Shown here piece by piece: positions 1-5,022 of a stretch of 6,133 bases of DNA. Under the pieces are notes generated by a model. That model was not told the DNA's origin, made no database searches, and worked only from the letters and a program-made list of their open reading frames with translations. The translations under genes were made by a program, and so were the position numbers. The stretch comes from Planctomycetota bacterium (lineage in GTDB: Bacteria > Planctomycetota > Brocadiia > JAJRTI01): the NCBI GenBank assembly GCA_024278415.1, contig JAJRTI010000867.1, positions 1-6,133 of the forward strand, written 5' to 3'. Numbering within the stretch: the first letter of the stretch is position 1; every line of letters starts with the position of its first letter.

Positions 1-1
1 A

Positions 2-52
2 AGCTGGCTGGATGCGGTGTCCCAGCGCAAGGACCAACATCGCAACGCGTGA
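2..52 (+). CDS. Possible C-terminal end of an upstream gene (partial)
   Basis: An open frame enters from the left edge and closes at TGA (50-52) after 16 codons, reading SWLDAVSQRKDQHRNA. The composition (amphipathic, charged, Trp near the start) resembles the tail of a soluble protein. If real, the gene would converge on the minus-strand radical SAM gene. All three forward frames are open at the very edge: one runs to 139 and another to about 116. The choice therefore rests only on residue composition and is weak. No function can be assigned. Confidence 0.25.
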   Translation, partial: SWLDAVSQRKDQHRNA

Positions 53-65
53 CGCGCTACACCCT

Positions 66-151
66 AAGTTCGTGGCATTGGGCATGGCCCGCCCTACGCA
101 CCCTCCGATTGGGTAAACGAACTTGCGGGACGCGACACTAGGGCGTCGCGT
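66..151. repeat. Two weak inverted repeats in the left intergenic region
   Basis: An 8-base inverted repeat pairs AAGTTCGT (66-73) with ACGAACTT (117-124). Just beyond it a 7-bp stem, ACGCGAC/GTCGCGT, pairs 130-136 with 145-151 around an 8-base loop. The second hairpin ends 11 bases past the radical SAM stop codon. It could act as a transcription end signal for that gene or for the gene entering from the left. Neither stem is followed by a T-tract on either strand, so this is not a recognisable intrinsic terminator. Confidence 0.3.
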
Positions 152-162
152 ACGCCCGGGGA

Positions 163-1272
163 CTAGCGACGTTGGTACAGCCGCCAGAGGCGAGCCACGT
201 GGGGCAGATGGCTCAGCAGAAAGAAGGGCGAAGCCATCAGCGTTGGCTCGATGTAGCACGACTGCCAGCAGAGCGGGCACCGGAGGCGCCGGGCGTCTTG
301 GCGTAGCCGGCAGAACGCCGGCGAACGCCATATCTCGCGGAACGAATGCTGCTTGACGTTGCCGCCGGTTCCCCGCATGGTCAGACAGGGAGCGACGTTG
401 CCCTGTGCGTCGATGTCGCAAATCAGATCTCCTGCCATGCAGGAGGCCGGGCGATAGCTCTTCGCATAGTAGGCTGGCATCCCGCGGAGATACTCCCGTA
501 GGTTGCAGTTGATGCCCGCGGTGCGCGCCGCGCGCTCCGCCGTCTGCAACTGCACGCGCAAGCCGCGCAACTCCTCGTCCCCAAAGTGGAACAGGCCTCG
601 GTCGGTCGAGCCGTACTTGGAGAACGGCGCGCCCAATTCCATCGAGAGCAGACGAATCGAATCTGCCGAAAGGGACGCGGCAAGGCGCATCATGTCGTGC
701 AGCCTCTGGTAGTTTTTGCGGTTGACGAGCGTGTTGATGCCCACCGAGATCTCCCGACCGCCTATCGCTCGCAGCCGTTTGACGGCTGCCACGGCTTTGT
801 CGAAGGCTCCCTCGGCGCCGCGCAGCTCGTCGTGCTCGGCCGGGATGGGGCTGTCGATGGAAACGAACACCGAGTTCACGCCGGCCGCGATGAGATCCCG
901 CCCCTTCTCCTCGCTCAGCAGCAGGCCGTTGGTGGTGACGACCGAGGCCATCCCAGCGCGGGATATGGCCCGTATGATGTCGCAGAGATCGTCGCGCAAC
1001 AGGGGTTCGCCACCCCAGAGATTGATGATCATGCAGCCCATGTCCGCTAGCTCGTTCACGAGCCGAACCATCTCGCTCGTAGTCAGTTCGTTTGCGAGAG
1101 ACGCTTTGTTTCGGTGTTGCGTACGCCACAGATCGCAGAACCGGCAACTCAGATTGCATGCCTCCGTAGCCATGAGATAGACGAAGAGCGGCCCCGGCGA
1201 CGCGCCGCCCCACATGCGCGCGAGGTGGGTGCGCATGACGTGGAGGCCATTCTTCAGCATTCGAGCACTCAT
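163..1272 (-). CDS. Radical SAM protein with SPASM-like C-terminal cysteine domain
   Basis: The 369-residue protein should reductively cleave S-adenosylmethionine at a [4Fe-4S] cluster to start radical chemistry in the cytosol. The cluster motif CNLSCRFC (C39, C43, C46; CX3CX2C) is intact. GGEP at 87-90 is the usual SAM amino-group contact, and VVTTNG (111-116) and VFVSID (135-140) are further barrel strands. The C-terminal third has C278, C285, C296, C321, C332, C335 and C339. C278-x12-G291-x4-C296 fits the SPASM half-motif, but the end (CX2CX3C) is shorter than the classical CX2CX5CX3C. The last 25 residues are hydrophobic then basic (FFLLSHLP to LYQRR), possibly a membrane-contacting helix. 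The ATG at 1272 was chosen because AGAGGAGG lies 11 bases upstream; the frame stays open to 1404, but the extra residues look non-coding. It is divergent from the GT-C gene. The substrate is unknown: a sugar, lipid or peptide is possible. Confidence 0.93.
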   Translation of the reverse strand: MSARMLKNGLHVMRTHLARMWGGASPGPLFVYLMATEACNLSCRFCDLWRTQHRNKASLANELTTSEMVRLVNELADMGCMIINLWGGEPLLRDDLCDIIRAISRAGMASVVTTNGLLLSEEKGRDLIAAGVNSVFVSIDSPIPAEHDELRGAEGAFDKAVAAVKRLRAIGGREISVGINTLVNRKNYQRLHDMMRLAASLSADSIRLLSMELGAPFSKYGSTDRGLFHFGDEELRGLRVQLQTAERAARTAGINCNLREYLRGMPAYYAKSYRPASCMAGDLICDIDAQGNVAPCLTMRGTGGNVKQHSFREIWRSPAFCRLRQDARRLRCPLCWQSCYIEPTLMASPFFLLSHLPHVARLWRLYQRR

Positions 1273-1283
1273 TGTCGAAGACG

Positions 1284-1291
1284 CCTCCTCT
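1284..1291 (-). promoter_or_regulatory. Shine-Dalgarno site fixing the radical SAM start
   Basis: On the minus strand the sequence reads AGAGGAGG, followed by 11 bases and ATG at 1272-1270. It is a near-perfect anti-16S match. It supports starting the radical SAM protein at MSARML rather than at one of the in-frame upstream ATGs (1404, 1377, 1320). Confidence 0.7.
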
Positions 1292-1591
1292 GGGGCTGGA
1301 TCGCGGTTTGGAGGGATCATGGGGCTGGGCGCGTGGCGATGGCGGTCTCCAGGGCCGGCCCGCACCGCCAAGAACATAGCAGCCACGGGCCAACAATGCC
1401 ACATTCAGGACATCTTGTTCCAACGGACCAGCATTTTTGGCACAATACCCGCGTGTCTTCGCCCCAAGAGCGGCAAGATGCTGCTGAGCCGCGTGGAAGC
1501 GTTCCGCACGACTGAACCGTGCCGAACCACGGGCTGGGTCCGCAGTGCCTTCGCGGTTAGCAAGCGCGAAGAAAAACAAGAAGTTGGAGCG

Positions 1592-1653
1592 GAAAGCCTT
1601 CGCCTTCCGATGCTTGCTCGCCCTTGCGGTTAAGACGGAAGGCGAAGGCCTTC
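1592..1653. repeat. Long imperfect inverted repeat (18-bp arms)
   Basis: The arm at 1592-1609 (GAAAGCCTTCGCCTTCCG) pairs with 1636-1653 (CGGAAGGCGAAGGCCTTC) with one mismatch and a 26-base loop. The right arm also contains a perfect 12-base palindrome, CGAAGGCCTTCG (1643-1654), so it could form a competing local structure. This is far stronger than chance pairing for its length. It may be a dispersed palindromic (REP-like) element or a leader structure of the GT-C gene that starts 43 bases downstream. No T-tract follows directly, so it is not by itself a classical terminator. Confidence 0.75.
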
Positions 1654-1665
1654 GGCCACCGGGTT

Positions 1666-1686
1666 GCGGGCGAAGCCCGTTTTGTT
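1666..1686 (+). terminator. Terminator-like hairpin just upstream of the GT-C gene
   Basis: GCGGGC (1666-1671), loop GAA, GCCCGT (1675-1680) forms a 6-bp stem with one G-T pair. It is followed by a T-rich run, TTTTGTT (1680-1686). The stem is GC-rich but short. The T-run ends only 10 bases before the chosen ATG (1697), so any termination here would prevent expression of the gene. It could be an attenuator, or the tail signal of a short upstream transcript. Confidence 0.4.
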
Positions 1687-1696
1687 GAGAGGCGTC

Positions 1697-3466
1697 ATGA
1701 TTCCAAACGATGATGGCAAGGGCGTCGGCAAGACGGAGCAGCCGAGCGCGGCGATGCGGTCAATTGCGCGGCGGCGACGTCGGCGCTGGCGTGTTGCTTT
1801 GCTCGGTTTGGCCGCGGTCTCGCTCGGGCTCAACTGGTGGGGGTTCCGCTCCGGCTTGCCCGACATCTGGCATCCGGACTCGTCCCGCTATGTGGCTGCT
1901 CCGTGGCTCATGTCCTACCGGGATTTGAACCCGCGCATCAGTTGCAACCCGCCGTTTTTCACCTTTGTGATGTTCGCCGAACGGGAGGCCATTCGGCTGT
2001 GGTTTGGGCTACTGGGAACGAGCGAGGGGCTGTTGCAGTTCCGCGACAACGCTGGGCTGACCGCTGCGGGGCGCCTGACGTCGGGCTTCTTCGCCGCGGT
2101 CTGCGTGCTCCTCCTCTTCAGGCTCGTGGCGACTCTGGCTGGCCGCCGTGCTGGTGTCGCGGCGGCGGCGTTGCTCGCGGTCAACTTTCTTTTTGTCCGC
2201 AATTCGCATTTCGCGCTCAACGACATCCCCATGACGTGTTGTCTTTTGTTGGCCGCGGAACGAAGCGCCGCGTACTTGCGATGGGGGCGGTTGGGCTCGC
2301 TGTGGCAGGGGGCGGCGGTTGCGGGGCTCGCTTTCGCAACGAAGTACACGGGAGGGGCGGCGCTCTTCTTTCCGCTACTGGGCGCTCTCGTGCGCGGGCC
2401 GGCGCGGCCCCTTCGCCTGCGCCTGCTGATTGCGGCGGCTTGCGGCGCCATCTTCGCGGGGGCGGTCCTGCTCGCCAATCCGTTCTTTCTGCTCGATGGC
2501 CAGTACTATCTGCGGGATTTCCTGTCCATACTTGGGTCGGATGAGAGCTTCACCCGGTTTAGCAGCGGCGGCGTGCCTACGTGGCAAGCCTTCCCCGGCA
2601 TACTTCGCCTGAGTACCGGCTGGATCGGCTCGGTGATTGGCGTCGTCGGCCTTATCCTGATGGCGTGCCGGCGTCCGCGGTGGGCCATCGTGATGGCGAC
2701 TGGGCCGTTGGTTCTTGCAGCGGCCATCGTGACGCGTACCGTAGCGTACCCGCGCTATGTGCTGCCCGTTGTGCCGTTCCTCATCATGGGGTTCGCGTTC
2801 GCTCTGGCCTACTGGAGGCGCTTCGGGCCCAAGTGGCCGCGGTTGGCCCTGGTGTTGGCGATAGCCGCGCTGATCGAGCCGGCCGTGAAATCGTTCCGCT
2901 TTGATACATTGTGCACCCGAGAGGATACGCGCCTGCTGGCGAGGCGTTGGATCGAGAAGCACGTTCCCCGAAGCGCGGTGCTGGTGATCGACGGCAACTT
3001 CCCTGCACTGCCCAGCCATCCCTACGCGATCTATGTCAGGGAGAGTCTGCATCGGTACGGCCCGAACATGGAGCCTGATTACTTTGTTTCCGATCTGTAC
3101 CTTCGCCAAACATACCTGCGAATGCCGGAGCTGGCGCAAGTGTTTCGGCCTCTGTATCGCGCCATCGACTTGGCCACTCGGGATGTGGCTGAATTCTCTC
3201 CGGCCCGGCAGGGCATTCCTATTGGATTGTCTCCTGAAGAGGGGGTCGCGCCATTGATGAACCTGTGGAAGTTGGAGCGGCCAGGGCCTCCCATTCGCAT
3301 CCATCGGCTGCACGCGCCGCGGCCGCGGCCCTTGGACGTGCCGGTGCGGCGGAAGCCGCCCTTGAGCCTGTCGGATTGGCGAGATATCTTGCGAGAAAGC
3401 ATTTTTCCCGAAGGCATGTTGCTGGGCGCGCCTGTGGCACGCCGCTCCCGCCAGCCCGAGCGGTAG
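1697..3466 (+). CDS. GT-C fold membrane glycosyltransferase (GT39/PMT_2-like)
   Basis: This is a 589-residue multi-pass membrane protein. After a basic cytosolic N-terminus (RRRRRRWR, 25-32) comes TM1 (about 33-50), then a loop with HPDSSRY (59-65). D61 sits where GT-C enzymes place the catalytic acid residue in the first external loop. About ten further hydrophobic segments follow between 83 and 397. Family-like features are HFALNDIP (171-178, D176), GLAFATKYTG (210-219) and YPRYVLPVVPF (351-361). A soluble tail (398-589) starts with the common DTRLLARRWIEKHVP pattern. Such enzymes transfer a sugar from a polyprenyl-phosphate donor to lipid, protein or glycan on the outer side of the membrane. 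Donor and acceptor cannot be read here. The ATG at 1697 has a short AGAGG site 4 bases upstream. A TTG at 1664 is in frame but falls in the hairpin region, and an ATG at 1754 is possible. The fold is confident, the exact family less so. Confidence 0.88.
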   Translation: MIPNDDGKGVGKTEQPSAAMRSIARRRRRRWRVALLGLAAVSLGLNWWGFRSGLPDIWHPDSSRYVAAPWLMSYRDLNPRISCNPPFFTFVMFAEREAIRLWFGLLGTSEGLLQFRDNAGLTAAGRLTSGFFAAVCVLLLFRLVATLAGRRAGVAAAALLAVNFLFVRNSHFALNDIPMTCCLLLAAERSAAYLRWGRLGSLWQGAAVAGLAFATKYTGGAALFFPLLGALVRGPARPLRLRLLIAAACGAIFAGAVLLANPFFLLDGQYYLRDFLSILGSDESFTRFSSGGVPTWQAFPGILRLSTGWIGSVIGVVGLILMACRRPRWAIVMATGPLVLAAAIVTRTVAYPRYVLPVVPFLIMGFAFALAYWRRFGPKWPRLALVLAIAALIEPAVKSFRFDTLCTREDTRLLARRWIEKHVPRSAVLVIDGNFPALPSHPYAIYVRESLHRYGPNMEPDYFVSDLYLRQTYLRMPELAQVFRPLYRAIDLATRDVAEFSPARQGIPIGLSPEEGVAPLMNLWKLERPGPPIRIHRLHAPRPRPLDVPVRRKPPLSLSDWRDILRESIFPEGMLLGAPVARRSRQPER

Positions 3467-3470
3467 CAAG

Positions 3471-3551
3471 GTGCACGAAAAGCTGCTGTCCGCGATCGCC
3501 GCGGAAGGAGATCCACACGCGGGGAAGTTGCCCAAGGACCCGCTGGCTTAG
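3471..3551 (+). CDS. Possible 26-residue ORF directly after the GT-C gene
   Basis: GTG at 3471 opens a frame four bases after the GT-C stop and ends at TAG 3549-3551, reading VHEKLLSAIAAEGDP then HAGKLPKDPLA. Codon third positions are mostly G or C, like the neighbours, and the residue mix looks protein-like. The tight spacing would allow translational coupling to the GT-C gene. Against it, there is only a poor ribosome binding site (GAGCGG), the start is GTG, and so short a frame is common by chance in GC-rich DNA. It could equally be the remnant of an eroded gene. No function is recognised. Confidence 0.25.
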   Translation: MHEKLLSAIAAEGDPHAGKLPKDPLA

Positions 3552-3610
3552 CCGGAAGGCGGCTGGCCCTCGTGGACTGTCCCCGCACATTGCACAAGAA
3601 ATGTCAGACC

Positions 3611-3659
3611 CCTCCGTACAATGGGCGGTGACAACACCAGCAACCAACGAGTACGGAGG
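3611..3659 (+). promoter_or_regulatory. Inverted repeat overlapping the ribosome binding site of the small membrane protein
   Basis: CCTCCGTAC (3611-3619) is perfectly complementary to GTACGGAGG (3651-3659), separated by 31 bases. The right arm contains the GGAGG ribosome binding site of the gene starting at 3668. In an RNA containing both arms the site would be paired, limiting translation. The left arm also overlaps TACAAT (3617-3622), a good -10 box. Its only TTG-type -35 candidate (TTGCAC, 3590-3595) is 21 bases away, which is too far. If that -10 is used, the RNA would lack the left arm and the repeat would act at DNA level instead. The repeat is certain; its function is inferred. Confidence 0.5.
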
Positions 3660-3667
3660 ACACGACA

Positions 3668-3805
3668 ATGGCGCATCTGCGAAGCATCAAAGTAATGCTC
3701 ATGGATAGTGGCCCGGAGGCAGACGTGAGCTTCGGAGATTTGTTGCGGCAGCCTTCAACAGTCCTGGGCGCGGCGCTGCTGATCCTGCTCGCACTCATGG
3801 CTTAG
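3668..3805 (+). CDS. Small membrane protein, 45 residues, unknown function
   Basis: ATG at 3668 is preceded by GGAGG with an 8-base gap, the best plus-strand ribosome binding site in the window. The frame ends at TAG 3803-3805. The protein has a polar N-terminal part (MAHLRSIKVMLMDSGPEADV, residues 1-20), an amphipathic stretch (SFGDLLRQPS, 21-30) and a hydrophobic C-terminus (TVLGAALLILLALMA, 31-45). That makes it a likely single-pass or tail-anchored inner-membrane peptide. It has no cysteine and no cleavable signal. It lies alone between the GT-C gene and the promoter of the GT4 genes, and could be a small subunit or regulator of a membrane enzyme nearby. No family is recognised. The ribosome binding site, codon composition and clean hydrophobic segment favour a real gene; the length alone would not. 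Confidence 0.6.
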   Translation: MAHLRSIKVMLMDSGPEADVSFGDLLRQPSTVLGAALLILLALMA

Positions 3806-3824
3806 CCGAGGCTCCTGCCCCGCG

Positions 3825-3853
3825 TTGACCGGGCCGCGTTGCCGGGCTATAAT
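3825..3853 (+). promoter_or_regulatory. Sigma-70 type promoter for the GT4 genes or a short leader RNA
   Basis: TTGACC (3825-3830) and a perfect TATAAT (3848-3853) are separated by exactly 17 bases, matching the housekeeping promoter consensus closely in otherwise GC-rich DNA. Transcription should start near 3859-3861. The transcript would first run into the hairpin at 3875-3910 and then the GT4 start at 3925. ATGATGTGA at 3860-3868, right at the expected start point, is a two-codon frame. Whether it is translated is unknown. Confidence 0.8.
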
Positions 3854-3874
3854 CCGCGCATGATGTGACTTCAA

Positions 3875-3910
3875 GCCCAAGCCATGGCTCCATGTGGCTT
3901 GGGCGTTTTT
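3875..3910 (+). terminator. Intrinsic-terminator-like hairpin in the GT4 leader
   Basis: GCCCAAGCCA (3875-3884) and TGGCTTGGGC (3895-3904) form a perfect 10-bp stem with a 10-base loop. One base later comes a run of five T (3906-3910). This is a standard intrinsic terminator layout. It lies about 15 bases downstream of the predicted transcription start and 14 bases upstream of the GT4 ATG, so RNA ending here would be only about 50 bases long. That points to premature termination (attenuation) or a very short RNA, not to the end of an upstream operon alone. It could also end read-through from the small membrane protein gene. Confidence 0.7.
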
Positions 3911-3924
3911 CTTGGTGGCGATCC

Positions 3925-5007
3925 ATGCGCGTGCTCATCGTGACGCCGATGTATCCGCCCGACCAGGCCGGGATCGCTCTCCAATCCGCGCTGCTCGCGC
4001 AGGGCCTCATCGCCGCGGGCCAATCAGCGGCCGTGCTGGCATACAGCCCGCGCGACACAGACGCCGCGGGGGAGCCTCAGGCGGGCGAGGAGGTCGTCTG
4101 GCTGGATCGGAGGCTCCGCACGCGCAAGCTCTCGCCGTCGTTGCTTTGGCGCCTCAGGAGCATGGCTGGTCAAGCAGACGTGGTGCACGTGCACGGCCAC
4201 ACCAACCTGAACGTGCATGCCTGGCTCGCGCGCCGCGGCCGGCCGGTGCTCGTCACCTACCACGGCACCGAGGTCTGGCACTACGACCCTGCAAAAGGCG
4301 GCGCGGTGTTCCGCCACTTGACCCGCCGCGCCCATGTCGTCTGCGTGAGCCAGCCGCTAGCGGACGCGCTGTTTGAGAAAACTGGGTTCGACAGCGCTGT
4401 CGTCGAGCCAGCAGTCGGCGATGCATACGTAGAGGCTGCGCGCTCCGGCGCTTCCCCGCCCAAGCACGATCCGCCGGTCGTGTTGAGCGTCAAGGGCCTT
4501 TATCCAGTCAACAACGGCGCGCACTTGCTCGAAGCCATGGCGCAGGTGTGCGCGGAAATGCCGAGAGCGGAGCTGTGGCTCGCGGGCGAAGGCCCCCTAC
4601 GCGATGCGCTCGAAACGCAAGCAAGCGAGTTGGCCATCGCGGACAATGTGAAGTTCCTCGGCCTCATGGACAACGCGGCGCTCGTGGACACCTACGCGCA
4701 GGCCACGGTGTTCGTCAACGCCGCGACGCTGGAGTCGTACGGCAACGTCACCGTCGAGGCGCTGGCGTGCGGTACGCCGGCGGTGGTGTGCGAGACGGCC
4801 GGCGCCACCGCGCTTGTGCGGGAGTTGCCGCAGGACATACGCCTTGTGCCGCAGGGCGACGTGGCGGCGTTGGCCGGGGAACTGCTTGCCGCGCTCAGCA
4901 CACCGCGTACAGTCCGCGTCGAAACGCGGCAGCGGATCGCGGAGACTAAATCCGCCGCGGCTATGGCCCAGCGCTATCTTGAACTCTACGTAGCGGCTCG
5001 AAGCTGA
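3925..5007 (+). CDS. GT4-like glycosyltransferase (GT-B fold)
   Basis: This 360-residue protein should be a retaining sugar-nucleotide-dependent transferase in the cytosol or at the inner membrane face. The N-terminal domain (about 1-175) opens with MRVLIVTPMYPPDQAG, the usual first strand and loop, and has DVVHVHGH (85-92), VTYHGTEVW (110-118) and VVCVSQPL (138-145). The C-terminal nucleotide-sugar domain (about 180-345) has VLSVKGLYPVNNG (186-198), GEGPLRDAL (221-229) and the EX7E motif E270-SYGNVTV-E278, followed by ALACGTPAVV. Where many relatives have GRLxxxKG, this one has VKxLxPxNNG; a similar K-with-YG form is known to me in some GT4 groups, so this is not clearly a defect. The frame is open from GTG 3865, but that part covers the leader hairpin. 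ATG 3925 was chosen at the typical N-terminal strand, with a modest GGTGG six bases upstream. Length is normal for the family. The sugar is unknown. Confidence 0.93.
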   Translation: MRVLIVTPMYPPDQAGIALQSALLAQGLIAAGQSAAVLAYSPRDTDAAGEPQAGEEVVWLDRRLRTRKLSPSLLWRLRSMAGQADVVHVHGHTNLNVHAWLARRGRPVLVTYHGTEVWHYDPAKGGAVFRHLTRRAHVVCVSQPLADALFEKTGFDSAVVEPAVGDAYVEAARSGASPPKHDPPVVLSVKGLYPVNNGAHLLEAMAQVCAEMPRAELWLAGEGPLRDALETQASELAIADNVKFLGLMDNAALVDTYAQATVFVNAATLESYGNVTVEALACGTPAVVCETAGATALVRELPQDIRLVPQGDVAALAGELLAALSTPRTVRVETRQRIAETKSAAAMAQRYLELYVAARS

Positions 5008-5022
5008 AGCCGGGAAGAACCG

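Larger units (their letters stand above)
1273..1696. other. Divergent intergenic region
   Basis: This 424-base region separates the divergent radical SAM and GT-C genes and should hold both promoters. No clear -35/-10 pair was found for either. The best single element is TATTGT on the minus strand (1447-1442), a possible -10 for the radical SAM gene with no good -35. A 7-bp stem CTTCGCG/CGCGAAG pairs 1549-1555 with 1565-1571. It is followed by an A-rich stretch, so it is not a plus-strand terminator. The long inverted repeat at 1592-1653 and the hairpin at 1666-1686 are listed separately. The 139-codon plus-strand frame covering 1214-1633 looks non-coding. Confidence 0.6.

Noticed and set aside
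1273..1404. N-terminal extension of the radical SAM protein to ATG 1404
   Set aside because: The extra 44 residues (MWHCWPVAAM onward) show no family similarity. The ATG at 1272 has a near-perfect ribosome binding site at 1284-1291.
1214..1633. 139-codon plus-strand frame spanning the radical SAM start and the intergenic region
   Set aside because: It begins antisense to a real gene, has no ribosome site or motif, and ends within an inverted repeat.
2375..3535. 386-codon open frame on the minus strand opposite the GT-C gene
   Set aside because: It is rich in R, Q, H and P without motifs or hydrophobic structure. It is the usual antisense shadow of a GC-rich gene, and the plus-strand frame has clear membrane and family features.
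3541..3580. Terminator after the GT-C gene (AGCCG-GAAGG-CGGCT stem at 3550-3564)
   Set aside because: Only a 5-bp stem with no T-run after it; too weak to call.
3668..3805. The 45-residue peptide as a precursor substrate for the radical SAM enzyme (RiPP-like pair)
   Set aside because: It has a hydrophobic C-terminus without a Cys-, Gly- or Thr-rich core, lies over 2 kb away on the other strand, and is separated by an unrelated gene. Nothing links the two beyond the locus.
3865..3924. N-terminal extension of the first GT4 gene to GTG 3865 or ATG 3892
   Set aside because: The region is the leader hairpin and T-run, and GT-B proteins normally begin at the first strand (MRVLIVTP).
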